A stretch of DNA of 64,000 nt from CAYVBJ01 sp964449075 (GCA_964449075.1 CAYVBJ010000014.1:1-64000); one strand, 5' to 3'; numbered from the stretch's first letter, positions 1 through 9,103 are shown. The notes: a model not told the origin generated them from the sequence alone. Numbers and translations are program-made.

Positions 1-555
1 TGTCACCTGACTGATGACAGTGCGACTGGTTGGATGAGGGCGGCGTATCAAATTCCTGCTGTGCAACATATGTTCTAACGCCGCCATAGCTGGGTTGTTG
101 AATCGTAGTGGAGAAGGAGGGACTGAGTGAGGGAGTGAAGGGGAGACGGAGTGAAATCTGCGGAGAAATGTAGAATCGCAGAATCGTTACACGATCCCAG
201 AATACAGAACCATCCGGCTTCCCGGAGCATTACAGAACAACATCCATTGCCCGCCGCTTAAGCTTTAGCAGGGAATTGTGCGGCATTCCCAGGCTGAAAG
301 CCTGATGCAACATAGCCCGGGGCAGCGCCCCGGTGGACAAATGCGCGGAAAGCCCAGGCAGGCTGAAGGCCTGCAGCAGGAGAGTTTTTCCAAACGAAAT
401 ATCCCTTCCCGTTCCTACGCCGCCAAACTCGTATTATTGAATTACCCAAAAACTTTGAAAATCAAACAAGCAAAAATACTACCTACTAAATACTACATAC
501 TTCTTACTCAATTACTGCCAACTACAACAACACACTCCAAAAACCTGACCATACT
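1..555. other. Non-coding region at window start
   Basis: No credible gene is seen here. The stretch holds an inverted repeat (GGCGGCGT at 39-46 and ACGCCGCC at 78-85 around a 31-base loop), a purine-rich G/A tract around 110-155 with repeated GAGTGA units, and the triple-hairpin repeat at 290-374. Open frames crossing it on both strands are low-complexity readings of that repeat, and one runs antisense into pckA. The last 100 bases are AT-rich and lie downstream of the pckA stop. Confidence 0.7.
290..374. repeat. GC-rich triple-hairpin intergenic repeat
   Basis: Three short perfect hairpins lie in a row: CAGGCT/AGCCTG with a GAA loop (290-304), CCGGGGC/GCCCCGG with an AGC loop (317-333) and GCAGGC/GCCTGC with a TGAAG loop (358-374). 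The block is much richer in GC than its surroundings. The pattern resembles dispersed REP-like palindromic repeats of FCB-group genomes that create spurious small ORFs. A second copy is not visible in this window, so calling it dispersed is inference. Confidence 0.6.
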
Positions 556-2157
556 CTATATCAACGGACCCGCTTCAATCAATGCTTCACTCGCTTCATC
601 TTCAAATTTTTTAAAGTTTTCTTTGAACATATCTGCAAGCTTCTTCGCTTTTTGATCGTATGCGTCCGGATCCTCCCAGGTTTCACGTGGTATCAGAACG
701 GAATCGGGAACGCCATCTACGTGTTTGGGTACCTGCAAGCCAAATACAGGTTCCGTGTAGTACTCTGCATCATCAAGGTTTCCTTCAATGGCCTCCGATA
801 ACATTTTGCGGGTATGCGGCAGATTCATCCTGGATCCGACTCCAAACGGTCCGCCTGTCCACCCGGTGTTAACCAGCCATACATTGGAATTGTGTGTTTT
901 GATTTTTTTGGCAAGCAGCTCTGCATAAACGGTGGGGTGAAGCGGCATAAAGGGTGATCCGAAACATGCCGAAAAGGTAGCCTGCGGTTCAGTTACACCG
1001 CGCTCTGTTCCGGCCACTTTCGCTGTATATCCACTGATGAAATGATACATAGCCTGTTCAGGTGTTAGCTTTGATATGGGGGGTAAAATCCCGAAAGCAT
1101 CGGCTGTCAGGAAAATGACATTTTTGGGATGGTTTCCTATTCCTGTATCACTTGCATTGTCAATATAGTGGATCGGGTAGGCGCATCGCGTATTTTGAGT
1201 AAACGAATCATCATCGAAATCGGGTTTCCGGTCAACATCCAAAACTACGTTTTCAAGAATGGTACCGGGCAATTGCGTTGTTTTGAAAATTTCCGGCTCT
1301 TTTTTTTCCGACAGGTTGATTGTCTTTGCATAACTGCCGCCTTCAAAATTAAAGATCCCGTCTTCACTCCAGCCATGCTCATCATCACCGATAAGAATTT
1401 TTGAACTGTCAGCAGAGAGTGTGGTTTTTCCTGTTCCCGAAAGTCCGAAGTAGATAGCTGTTTTTCCATCCTGATCCATATTTGCAGAACAGTGCATGGC
1501 CATTATACCTTTTTTAGGGAGCAAATAGTTCATGACAGAGAATATCCCTTTTTTGACTTCACCTGAATAGAGAGTGCCGCCAATCAAAATCAGGCTTTTC
1601 TTAAAATTACAGAAGATAAATGTATTGGTCCGTGTTCCGTCAATTTCAGGATCGGCATGAAAATGGGGTGCAGCCAGTACGGTAAACTCAGGTTTATGAC
1701 TTTTCAGCTCCTCTTTGTCCGGCAGGATAAACATATTATGGGTGAAGTGAGCGTGGTACGCCTCTGTACTTACAACCCTCACATTTAACCTGTGTTTCGG
1801 ATCGGCACCGGCGTAAACATCTTTTACATAAAGACGCTTATCTTCCAGGTAGCCGGCCATTTTTTTATGAAGACTATCAAAAACCTCTTCCGAAACCGGC
1901 TGGTTGATATCATTCCAGTCGATGTCATCTTTTGAAGTGGATTCTGCAACTGTAAATTTATCTTTTGGGGATCTTCCGGTATACTTTCCGGTCAGTACGC
2001 GAAGGGCCATATCATCAGTAAGGATTCCTTCGCCATTTTGGATTGCATGCTCATAGAGTTCAGGAGGAGTCAGATTCCAAAATGTGTTATTTCCGGAAAG
2101 GCCAAGGTAACTGAGGTCTGTACTGCTTTTCGGATGATGTTCATAAGTTGTACTCAT
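556..2157 (-). CDS. pckA: Phosphoenolpyruvate carboxykinase (ATP)
   Basis: Converts oxaloacetate and ATP to phosphoenolpyruvate, CO2 and ADP, the first committed step of gluconeogenesis, in the cytoplasm. The 533-residue protein has the usual length of the ATP-dependent family. Visible motifs are TGRSPKDKF near residues 60-68, the metal-binding MHCSANM near 221-227, the kinase-1a P-loop GLSGTGKTT near 238-246, and IGDDEHGW near 256-263 with the metal-ligand Asp. It is transcribed away from aguB across a 228-base shared upstream region. Family assignment is very secure. Confidence 0.97.
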   Translation of the reverse strand: MSTTYEHHPKSSTDLSYLGLSGNNTFWNLTPPELYEHAIQNGEGILTDDMALRVLTGKYTGRSPKDKFTVAESTSKDDIDWNDINQPVSEEVFDSLHKKMAGYLEDKRLYVKDVYAGADPKHRLNVRVVSTEAYHAHFTHNMFILPDKEELKSHKPEFTVLAAPHFHADPEIDGTRTNTFIFCNFKKSLILIGGTLYSGEVKKGIFSVMNYLLPKKGIMAMHCSANMDQDGKTAIYFGLSGTGKTTLSADSSKILIGDDEHGWSEDGIFNFEGGSYAKTINLSEKKEPEIFKTTQLPGTILENVVLDVDRKPDFDDDSFTQNTRCAYPIHYIDNASDTGIGNHPKNVIFLTADAFGILPPISKLTPEQAMYHFISGYTAKVAGTERGVTEPQATFSACFGSPFMPLHPTVYAELLAKKIKTHNSNVWLVNTGWTGGPFGVGSRMNLPHTRKMLSEAIEGNLDDAEYYTEPVFGLQVPKHVDGVPDSVLIPRETWEDPDAYDQKAKKLADMFKENFKKFEDEASEALIEAGPLI

Positions 2158-2343
2158 GTGCGAACTATTTTTGATTTTGAATTTTAGTTCTCTGTTATAT
2201 TTCTCAAGACGATATAAAGCCAGGCTTTATCTAAAAAAGCGCTTTTCTGATCGCTAAAGATACAAATAGTAACAATTAATTATTTTATGCGATCACTTTT
2301 TTAATTTTTTACAGAACTCCGGAAAAATTAGAAATAAAACTGA

Positions 2344-2351
2344 TAACTTTG
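2344..2351 (+). promoter_or_regulatory. Putative -7 box TAACTTTG for aguB
   Basis: Exact match to the Bacteroidota primary-sigma -7 consensus TAnnTTTG, ending 34 bases before the aguB ATG. The same spacing is seen before several other genes in this window. No clear TTG -33 element lies upstream. Confidence 0.5.
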
Positions 2352-2385
2352 GTTTTATTCTCAAATCCAGTCAAATTTCTTTTTT

Positions 2386-3240
2386 ATGACTAAAATTGCA
2401 TTGATTCAAAAGTCCTGTTCGGAAAAACCGGATGAAAATATTGCAGATACGATTACGTCTGTTAAAGAAGCCGCCCGGCAAGGAGCTCAAATCATATGTC
2501 TGCAGGAACTCTTCAACACTATCTATTTTTGCAGGGAGACAGACCGGAAATATTTTGCATGGGCTGAGGACTCCGAAGGCTCTCTTGTTAAAAAAATGAT
2601 GAAGATTGCTGCTGAAAACGAGGCGGTTATTACAGTCCCTTTTTTTGAAAAACACGCACCCGGCTTGTATTTCAACTCCATGATCGTGATCGATGCAGAT
2701 GGATCCGTTGCCGGGAAGTATCGCAAAATGCATATTCCGGATGATCCGGGGTTTTATGAGAAGTATTATTTTACGCCAGGTGATCTCGGCTATAAAGTAT
2801 TCCAAACGCGATATGGGAAAATAGGTACTCTCATTTGCTGGGACCAGTGGTTTCCGGAAGCAGCCCGATTAACAGCTATGATGGGTGCCGACATTCTGAT
2901 CTATCCCACAGCTATCGGAACCCTGCCCGATGAGAGTGATACAGAAAAAGCTGAATTCCTGGATGCCTGGCAAACGATTCAGAGGAGTCATGCCATATCA
3001 AACGGATGTTTTGTGGCCTCGATCAACAGGGTTGGGACTGAGAACGGCACCCGGTTTTGGGGCCGTTCATTTGTAGCAGGACCATTTGGCCAGGTGATTT
3101 CTGAAGGCGGAGAAGATGAAGAGATCGTTACGGCAAACTGCGATTTTAGTCAAATTGAAGAACAGAGACAAATCTGGCCATTTTTCAGGGACAGGCGTAT
3201 TGATACCTATCAGCCGCTGGTAAAGAGATTTTTAAAATAA
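2386..3240 (+). CDS. aguB: N-carbamoylputrescine amidase
   Basis: Nitrilase-superfamily amidase that hydrolyses N-carbamoylputrescine to putrescine, CO2 and ammonia. At 284 residues it has normal length. The nitrilase triad is visible as E41 (LQELF), K114 (RKMHIPDD) and C151 (LICWDQWFPEAAR). The specific substrate rests on strong AguB-like sequence around the active site and on aguA 18 bases downstream, which makes the substrate. The two genes form an operon. Putrescine feeds polyamine synthesis. Confidence 0.93.
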   Translation: MTKIALIQKSCSEKPDENIADTITSVKEAARQGAQIICLQELFNTIYFCRETDRKYFAWAEDSEGSLVKKMMKIAAENEAVITVPFFEKHAPGLYFNSMIVIDADGSVAGKYRKMHIPDDPGFYEKYYFTPGDLGYKVFQTRYGKIGTLICWDQWFPEAARLTAMMGADILIYPTAIGTLPDESDTEKAEFLDAWQTIQRSHAISNGCFVASINRVGTENGTRFWGRSFVAGPFGQVISEGGEDEEIVTANCDFSQIEEQRQIWPFFRDRRIDTYQPLVKRFLK

Positions 3241-3258
3241 CACAGCATAAAGAGATTC

Positions 3259-4341
3259 ATGGAAAAAAAATCTGACCGAACTCCCAAAGAGCTGGGCTAT
3301 GCTATGCCGCCTGAATGGCAATCCCACTCAGCAACGTTGCTGCACTGGCCATCGAACCGTGAAACCTGGCCGGGTGAACGTTTGAAAAGGGCAGAGGATG
3401 TTTATCTAAATATTATAGATATTTTGCACCGGTTTGAACCGGTTCTGTTATTTGCTGAAAATTCAGATATTGCCAAACGTGCAGAAAAGAGATTGAAAGA
3501 GCAGGAGATGAATCTCAGCCATATTTATATCCGGGAGGTTCCGCTGAACGATGTTTGGGCCCGGGACTGCGGACCCATATTCATTCAAAAACAATCAAAC
3601 GGTATTCCTGAATTCGCCATCACGGATTGGGACTATAATGCCTGGGGAGGCAAATACCCGCCTTATGATGATGATAACCGGATTCCCCAAAAAATAGCTG
3701 AAGAGTTTGGAATCAAACGCTTTGAACCGGGTATGATCCTGGAGGGTGGTTCGATTGATGTAAACGGAGATGGCGTTGGGATGACAACAGAATCCGTTTT
3801 ACTGAATCCCAATCGGAATCCGGATCTTAGTAAAGAGGAAATTGAGAATAAATTGAAGGGATATCTTGGTGCCGAAAAAATTATCTGGCTAAAAAACGGG
3901 CTGAAAGGGGATGATACGGACGGCCATATTGATGATTTGTGCCGGTTTACAGGTGCAAACAGGATCGTTGCCTCTCTTCCTGAAAATGAGAGTGATATCA
4001 ACTATCCGGCACTGAAGCAGAATCTTGAAATCCTGGAAAGATCATCTGACAAAGAGGGGAACCCGTTTCAGATAGTGATTTTACCACTGCCGGAGACAAA
4101 AATAGTGGGTACAACGGTTGATGGTTCTGAATATGTACCGGCAAGTTATGCCAATTTTTATATTGCCAATGGTCTTGTACTGTTTCCTCTGTATGATGAG
4201 AGATACGATGACCGGGTACTTGAACTTTTTCAGTCAGAATTTCCTGGTTATGAAATCAGGGGAGTAGTATGCAATGACCTGGTGTGGGGGCAGGGAAGCA
4301 TTCACTGTATTACCCAGCAGCTTTATGGAATAAATCTCTAA
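3259..4341 (+). CDS. aguA: Agmatine deiminase
   Basis: Peptidyl-arginine-deiminase family enzyme that converts agmatine to N-carbamoylputrescine and ammonia. The 360-residue protein carries the family landmarks: WARDCGPIF near residues 99-107, EGGSID in the middle, DGHIDD with the catalytic His, and the nucleophilic Cys at position 350 in GSIHCITQQ close to the C-terminus. It follows aguB by 18 bases, so one transcript would encode the full agmatine-to-putrescine route. Confidence 0.95.
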   Translation: MEKKSDRTPKELGYAMPPEWQSHSATLLHWPSNRETWPGERLKRAEDVYLNIIDILHRFEPVLLFAENSDIAKRAEKRLKEQEMNLSHIYIREVPLNDVWARDCGPIFIQKQSNGIPEFAITDWDYNAWGGKYPPYDDDNRIPQKIAEEFGIKRFEPGMILEGGSIDVNGDGVGMTTESVLLNPNRNPDLSKEEIENKLKGYLGAEKIIWLKNGLKGDDTDGHIDDLCRFTGANRIVASLPENESDINYPALKQNLEILERSSDKEGNPFQIVILPLPETKIVGTTVDGSEYVPASYANFYIANGLVLFPLYDERYDDRVLELFQSEFPGYEIRGVVCNDLVWGQGSIHCITQQLYGINL

Positions 4342-4670
4342 AACTTATGAGGTAAACTAAGTAATAGTATACGAGGCATATATTTGTGGATAATAAAATA
4401 CCCTCCCGGGAAAGAACCCGCTACTTCCGCGTTCAGCGGATAGCGAGGGGTGGCTTCCATCCACGACTTAAATCCTGCAAACATGCGGGCTCCCTGGAAC
4501 GGGTTTCCTGGCAAGTAAAGAATCATATATCAAAACTTTGATGAGTTGTGTTACATTTCCGGTGATAAATACCAATCAAACTGAACGGTTTGATATTTTG
4601 CGGAACCGCTAAAATTTATTATCGTGAAGAAGATTATTCTTACAATTTTCAAAACTTTAAAGCACATATT
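4342..4670. other. Intergenic region with palindromic element
   Basis: No gene is seen between aguA and ferritin. A GC-rich block at about 4401-4510 interrupts AT-rich sequence: TCCCGGGA (4404-4411) and a compound hairpin CGCTA/TAGCG enclosing CCGC/GCGG (4419-4445). The rest is AT-rich and would hold the ferritin promoter; a TATTTTG sequence at 4594-4600, one base short of the TAnnTTTG box, is the only candidate. Confidence 0.6.
4401..4464. repeat. Compound palindromic element
   Basis: The element holds a perfect 8-base palindrome TCCCGGGA (4404-4411), a hairpin with outer stem CGCTA (4419-4423)/TAGCG (4441-4445) and inner stem CCGC (4427-4430)/GCGG (4436-4439), and a small GTGG/CCAC hairpin (4450-4464). 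There is no following T-run, so a terminator for aguA is unlikely. It could be a dispersed intergenic repeat or the remains of a mobile element; this cannot be settled from one copy. Confidence 0.45.
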
Positions 4671-5162
4671 ATGGCAAAACAAAAAATAAACAGAGCGTTT
4701 AATGAGCAGATCAAATATGAGCTGGATTCAGCCTATCTATACCTCTCTATGGCTTCCTATTGTGAATCGATAAACCTGAATGGATTTGCCTCCTGGATGA
4801 AAAGTCAAAGTGAAGAGGAGCGCGAGCATGCAATGAAGTTTTATGATTTTTTGCAGGAGAGGGGTGCTGAAGTTGAACTTTTGGCGATAGATAAGCCACC
4901 CAAAACTTTTGACTCCCCGGTTGATGTTTTTCAAAAAGCATTAGAGAATGAAAAGAAAGTCACAGCACTGATACACAAATTGTATAAAATCGCTCTCTCA
5001 GAAGATGATTACCCGGCCCAGGTGATGCTGCACTGGTTTATTGAAGAGCAGGTGGAAGAGGAAAATGCAGCAACAGAAATCCTGGAACAGCTCAAACTTG
5101 TAGGAGACCAGGGTGCAGCGCTCTTAATGATGGACCGCAAACTGGCTGAACGAAACACGTAA
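4671..5162 (+). CDS. ftnA: Ferritin (iron-storage ferroxidase)
   Basis: Cytoplasmic 24-subunit iron-storage protein that oxidises Fe(II) and stores it as a mineral core. The ATG at 4671 is chosen because MAKQKIN begins the conserved first helix; an in-frame upstream ATG at 4590 would add 27 unrelated residues. The 163-residue product shows ferroxidase ligands E17, E50, H53, E94 and Q127, with E49, E126, E129 and E130 of the third iron site, in register with bacterial FtnA numbering. It is a single-gene unit. Confidence 0.95.
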   Translation: MAKQKINRAFNEQIKYELDSAYLYLSMASYCESINLNGFASWMKSQSEEEREHAMKFYDFLQERGAEVELLAIDKPPKTFDSPVDVFQKALENEKKVTALIHKLYKIALSEDDYPAQVMLHWFIEEQVEEENAATEILEQLKLVGDQGAALLMMDRKLAERNT

Positions 5163-5221
5163 TCGTTTTTTACTGACACTTCAACAGGTTTATACTTCCT
5201 TACTATAATTTATTCCTCTGG

Positions 5222-5260
5222 GGGTTTCACGCAAAGGGCGCCAAGGAGCAGAGTACGCGG
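5222..5260. repeat. Possible short dispersed repeat (CGCAAAGG...GCAGAG)
   Basis: The sequence at 5229-5259 (CGCAAAGG, then CCAAGGAGCAGAG, then TACGCGG) resembles the degenerate CGCAGAG-type repeats common in intergenic regions of FCB-group genomes. It is a low-confidence pattern match with no second clear copy in the window. Confidence 0.3.
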
Positions 5261-5266
5261 AAAATC

Positions 5267-5965
5267 TTAGTTGTTAAACAGATCCTTAATCGCATCACCT
5301 GCTCTGTCCAAGATCTTTTCTGCACCTTCGTCTTTTACTGCATCAAAGGCGATGTCAGATACCCGGGTGATGATAATTTCGAGAACAGATTTCACCACCT
5401 GGCTAACACTCTGATCGCCGCCGCGGCCAATTCCTTCGCGTTCAATATATGGCAGAGTTACACTTATGGTTTGCAGCTCCTCAAATTGTGTGTCAATACT
5501 AACCGTTGATTCTTCCATTACAAACAGCTCAATAATCATGCTCGATTCAGCATCATCTTCAGTATCTGCCGAATAACTTTCAAGATTATCCAGCAGTTTT
5601 CCGAGATTGCTGCCGGTGGCTTTCAGTCGATAGTTAACATCCATTTCCCGGATAGTAAGCTGGTTTACCACGACTGTATCTGATAAAATTGTTGACAGAT
5701 CCAGGCTCATTTGGATGGAAGAGATTGTCAATGCTTCACCGCCTTCAAATTCATCCGGATTGGCAATGGTTAGTCCCTCGATCGAACCGGTGCCGCCAAA
5801 CAGTGAGATGTTGACATTGTTGATGGATAGTTCTGTTTGAAGTATTTCACTTCCCCGGGATTCAATCGTTGACCGGACAATGCTGTCGATCGTAAATGTA
5901 AGTATGATTGCAATCAGAATAAGAGCTGCAACCGGGATAAGAATAAATTTTAAAGCTTTTTTCAT
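5267..5965 (-). CDS. AsmA-like single-span membrane protein
   Basis: A 232-residue protein of unproven function. Residues 1-28 form a basic start and one transmembrane helix, followed by a periplasmic region that begins like AsmA/DUF748 proteins: INNVNISLFGG, then GSIEGLTIANPDEF, then repeated beta-rich segments. AsmA-like proteins are linked to lipid transport and envelope integrity; this one is short and may carry only one repeat module. The C-terminus (about 190-232) is a charged helix. It sits upstream of nothing obviously related. Confidence 0.6.
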   Translation of the reverse strand: MKKALKFILIPVAALILIAIILTFTIDSIVRSTIESRGSEILQTELSINNVNISLFGGTGSIEGLTIANPDEFEGGEALTISSIQMSLDLSTILSDTVVVNQLTIREMDVNYRLKATGSNLGKLLDNLESYSADTEDDAESSMIIELFVMEESTVSIDTQFEELQTISVTLPYIEREGIGRGGDQSVSQVVKSVLEIIITRVSDIAFDAVKDEGAEKILDRAGDAIKDLFNN

Positions 5966-6057
5966 TTTGTATCTCCCTGTAAATTAATGAATACGTGATG
6001 TAAATGAACCTCTGTTACTTGTTTATGAAATCCGTTTTTTGAAACTATAAATCCGGG

Positions 6058-6507
6058 TCAGGGTACTTTAGTAGCCTGCCAGTTTACAACCTGCCATCGA
6101 CCATCCCGATTTAAAAAAGTTCCGCTGTTCAGGTACTCCGATATTTCTTTTTTCTCTCCCTTACCGGTTACAGCAACGAGCCTGAAGGCTACAACAGCTG
6201 TAGTTCCGTACTGCTGTATTTGGATATCTTCTGCACTGTAAACATGTGAGGATTCCTGCTGATCAGGTGAAGGTGAATTTTTAAGGCCTTCTAAAATATC
6301 CTTTTTTGTCATACGGACTCCCGATGAACTTGTATAAATCAGATCATCAGCCCAAAAGCGTTCATGTATTTGAATATTATTCTCCGAAGCACCGTCCAGA
6401 AAATGTTCCAATAAATTTGTCAGTTCTCTTGCATCGGGAGCCTCCTGGGCGGACAGAGGTATAGTTAAAAATGCAATCATTAATAAGTTCAGAAGGATAG
6501 TTTTCAT
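6058..6507 (-). CDS. Exported NTF2-like (DUF4440-type) protein
   Basis: A 149-residue protein with an N-terminal signal peptide ending near SAQEA (residues 19-23), so it is probably periplasmic. The mature part fits the NTF2/SnoaL cone fold: an early helical stretch, ERFWADDLIYTSSSG, MTKKDILEGLK, and the closing strand WQVVNWQATKV. Members bind small ligands or act as enzymes, and no function can be assigned here. It lies 92 bases upstream of the AsmA-like gene on the same strand. Confidence 0.65.
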   Translation of the reverse strand: MKTILLNLLMIAFLTIPLSAQEAPDARELTNLLEHFLDGASENNIQIHERFWADDLIYTSSSGVRMTKKDILEGLKNSPSPDQQESSHVYSAEDIQIQQYGTTAVVAFRLVAVTGKGEKKEISEYLNSGTFLNRDGRWQVVNWQATKVP

Positions 6508-6632
6508 CTGTTTTTACAATAAAAAAATAATAAATCTGGTTTGAAAGCCACTGACTTCAGAGCTTATCATTAATTATAGCCTTATGTTCTTTGATCTCCA
6601 AATAACTCATCCGGTTCATTTCACAGTGTGAT

Positions 6633-8186
6633 TTAAACAGAACTGCAAATTTTGAAAGCACACCTTCGTCCGTCAAGTGCAGCAGACACAATTCCGCCTG
6701 CAAACCCTGCACCTTCACCACAAGGGTACAAACCCTGAATTCGAATATGCTGGAGTGTATCACTATTCCGCGGAATCCGAACCGGTGATGATGTCCTGGT
6801 TTCAGGCGCGTGCACTACAGCTTCATTGGTGAGGTAGCCGCGCATAGACTTGTCGAACTCCCTGAATCCAACCTGAAGTATTTCGTAGATATTTTTTGGT
6901 AAAACAGATTCCAAATTTACAGATGTGATACCGGGCGAGTAAGATGTTTTTGGCAAATCGGAAGAGATCTTTCCGTCAGTAAAATCAACCAGTCTCTGGG
7001 CAGGAGCGGTTTGGGATTTGCCGCCCTGAAGCCAGCACTCTCTTTCAATGTATTTCTGAAATTCCATGGCCGCAAGTGGTCCGAAAGCAGCAAACTCTTT
7101 GAAGTCTTCTGTTCGCAATTCTACAACAATCCCGGAATTAGCAGTAGACCGGGCTCTTCGTGAAGAGGACCAGCCGTTGGTTACGATCTCTTCCTGCTTT
7201 GTTGCGCAAGGCGCAATCACACCGCCGGGACACATACAAAATGAGTAAACACCCCGACCGCTCACCTGCTTCACAATACTATAGGCGGCAGGAGGGAGCC
7301 ACTTGCTTCGATTTTTGGTGCCGTACTGAATGTGATCAATCAGCGATTGCTGATGTTCAACCCGTACTCCAACTGCCATCGGCTTTAGCTCAATTTCAAT
7401 CTTTTTGTGCTGCAGCAGTTCAAAAATATCTCTTGCAGAATGTCCTGTTGCCAGGATTACATTCTTTGCCTTGAAATTATCCCCTTGAAGCGTTCTTACA
7501 CCTGTAATCTGATTGCCATTCAATAGAAAATCGGTTACCCGTGAATTGAAATGGATTTCACCGCCACGCTCGAGGATAAAATTCCGGATGTTGGATATAA
7601 TCCCCGGCAATTTGTTCGTTCCGATATGAGGATGAGCTTCAACAAGAATATTCCGGGTTGCTCCAAAACTGACCAGGAGGTCCAGTATATGCCGGATGTT
7701 TCCGCGTTTTTTAGCTCTTGTGTAGAGTTTTCCATCAGAATAAGTTCCGGCACCTCCCTCACCATAGCAGTAGTTAGAGTCCTCATTTACTATGTGGTTC
7801 ACATTTATATTTTTCAGGTCAGCGATGCGGTTTCTGACATCCTTTCCTCTCTCAATAATAACCGGCTTTTTGCCATTTTCAATTAATGTAAGGGCAGCAA
7901 ATAACCCGGCGGGACCTGCACCGATAATGATCACCTCTTCGGAATTATCAACATTTGAGTAATCAGGCGGGCGGACCGCTTTTTCAACGAAATCCTCGTC
8001 AACATAAACCCTGACCTTCAGATTTATCATCACTTTTCTTTGCCGGGCATCCACAGACCTGCGTAAAATTTCAATATGACGTATATCAGATACCGGTATA
8101 CCGGAATGGTCTGAAACATGTTTTTCCAGAAATTCAGCCCGGTTTGCAGCTTCAGGTGAAACTCTCAGTTGTAATTCTCGTAGCAT
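6633..8186 (-). CDS. FAD-dependent dehydrogenase, COG2509 type
   Basis: A 517-residue flavoprotein of unknown substrate. A distinct N-terminal domain (about residues 1-80, ending in a basic strand RKVMINLKVRVYV) precedes the Rossmann dinucleotide-binding motif GAGPAG at 89-94. Further conserved segments are GEGGAGTYSDGKLYTR, a second FAD contact LATGHSARD, and the C-terminal GLYPCGEGAGFAGGI. This domain order matches the widely conserved COG2509 family, which has no established reaction. It stands alone on the minus strand. Confidence 0.85.
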   Translation of the reverse strand: MLRELQLRVSPEAANRAEFLEKHVSDHSGIPVSDIRHIEILRRSVDARQRKVMINLKVRVYVDEDFVEKAVRPPDYSNVDNSEEVIIIGAGPAGLFAALTLIENGKKPVIIERGKDVRNRIADLKNINVNHIVNEDSNYCYGEGGAGTYSDGKLYTRAKKRGNIRHILDLLVSFGATRNILVEAHPHIGTNKLPGIISNIRNFILERGGEIHFNSRVTDFLLNGNQITGVRTLQGDNFKAKNVILATGHSARDIFELLQHKKIEIELKPMAVGVRVEHQQSLIDHIQYGTKNRSKWLPPAAYSIVKQVSGRGVYSFCMCPGGVIAPCATKQEEIVTNGWSSSRRARSTANSGIVVELRTEDFKEFAAFGPLAAMEFQKYIERECWLQGGKSQTAPAQRLVDFTDGKISSDLPKTSYSPGITSVNLESVLPKNIYEILQVGFREFDKSMRGYLTNEAVVHAPETRTSSPVRIPRNSDTLQHIRIQGLYPCGEGAGFAGGIVSAALDGRRCAFKICSSV

Positions 8187-8246
8187 AGTAACATTTTAAA
8201 GATAACGAAGGGGATTAATCAGATCGTTAAATTATAAACTGTGAAT

Positions 8247-8254
8247 CAAAGTTA
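8247..8254 (-). promoter_or_regulatory. Putative -7 box TAACTTTG for FAD-dehydrogenase gene
   Basis: Exact TAnnTTTG match on the minus strand, 60 bases before the ATG at 8186. It lies in the divergent region shared with the small membrane-protein gene at 8290. Confidence 0.35.
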
Positions 8255-8289
8255 ATTCTTTTTTAAAATATAAATTACAATATCTGATT

Positions 8290-8562
8290 ATGGGATTACT
8301 TGAATTTTTACTTTTGCTCTTAATTGCCGGGATTTGTGGTTCTATCGGTCAGTCGATAGCCGGAATGAGCCGTGGAGGATGTGTTGTATCCATTGTTGTT
8401 GGTTTTATCGGGGCACTTCTCGGATCGTGGCTGAGTGTGAAGCTTGGATTGCCCGAACTGTTTACTATTGAAGTTGGCGGAAGTCCGTTTCCGATTATCT
8501 GGTCAATTATAGGATCTGTTATTTTTGTGGTAATTGTGGGTCTCTTTACCAAAAAACGATAG
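8290..8562 (+). CDS. GlsB/YeaQ/YmgE-family small membrane protein
   Basis: A 90-residue hydrophobic protein with three predicted membrane segments (about 5-25, 32-52 and 66-86). The glycine-rich middle (GGCVVSIVVGFIGALLG) is characteristic of the transglycosylase-associated (GlsB/YeaQ/YmgE) family, which is linked to general stress. The biochemical role is unknown. It is a single gene facing the FAD-dehydrogenase gene head-to-head. Confidence 0.85.
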   Translation: MGLLEFLLLLLIAGICGSIGQSIAGMSRGGCVVSIVVGFIGALLGSWLSVKLGLPELFTIEVGGSPFPIIWSIIGSVIFVVIVGLFTKKR

Positions 8563-8587
8563 CTTCAAAAGCAGTGCGGGGTTACTC

Positions 8588-9103
8588 TTATTTAGATGAA
8601 TCCGGCGGGTTATTTCTGAGGATGTTTTTCAATCTTGATTCTGCCTCTTCCGTTTCATCTATTTCTATTTTCTCATATCCCGGTTTGGCGTTTTCTTTTT
8701 TTTCGTTCAATTCCGTGTCCTGATTCAGTTCCATGTCAAGGTCCTTTAATTTCTGTTCAGAAACCTGCATCATCAACCTGGATCTGAGCGAAAGTGCTCT
8801 CTCTTTATCTGCCTTCTTAATCAAAAATGATAAGCAGTTACCCTCGATAGTGAGTGGTTTTTCAGTGTTGGGAAGCTGGTTTAAATATATTTGAAACCGG
8901 TGCCTGAACCATCTTTTTTCAACTTCGACAGAGTCGATCATTCCAAGAGGGAGTTTTACATTTTTGACATCAGACTGAAGCATCCCGAACAGCTCATCCT
9001 GCACCTGGTATTCAATGATTAAGGTCTCATCTTTCAGGCGCACCAAACCACTGATTTCAGCAAGACCGCCATATATATCACTTTGTCGAACAGGAAGAAC
9101 CAT
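8588..9103 (-). CDS. Conserved hypothetical protein (PH-like beta domain)
   Basis: A 171-residue protein I do not recognise. Residues 10-125 are beta-rich, with alternating charged and hydrophobic strands (DETLIIEYQVQDELFG, then VKNVKLPLGMIDSVEVEKRWF, then HRFQIYLNQL) that look like a PH-type fold. Residues 126-171 are highly charged and low in complexity. There is no signal peptide or membrane segment, so it is probably cytoplasmic. No neighbour suggests a role. Confidence 0.55.
   Translation of the reverse strand: MVLPVRQSDIYGGLAEISGLVRLKDETLIIEYQVQDELFGMLQSDVKNVKLPLGMIDSVEVEKRWFRHRFQIYLNQLPNTEKPLTIEGNCLSFLIKKADKERALSLRSRLMMQVSEQKLKDLDMELNQDTELNEKKENAKPGYEKIEIDETEEAESRLKNILRNNPPDSSK

Noticed and set aside
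258..655. Overlapping ORFs on both strands (63 and 125 codons)
   Set aside because: They are readings of the hairpin repeat and of pckA antisense; low-complexity composition and no start context.
4338..4526. Minus-strand 62-codon ORF before ferritin
   Set aside because: It is made mostly of the palindromic element and has no recognisable domain.
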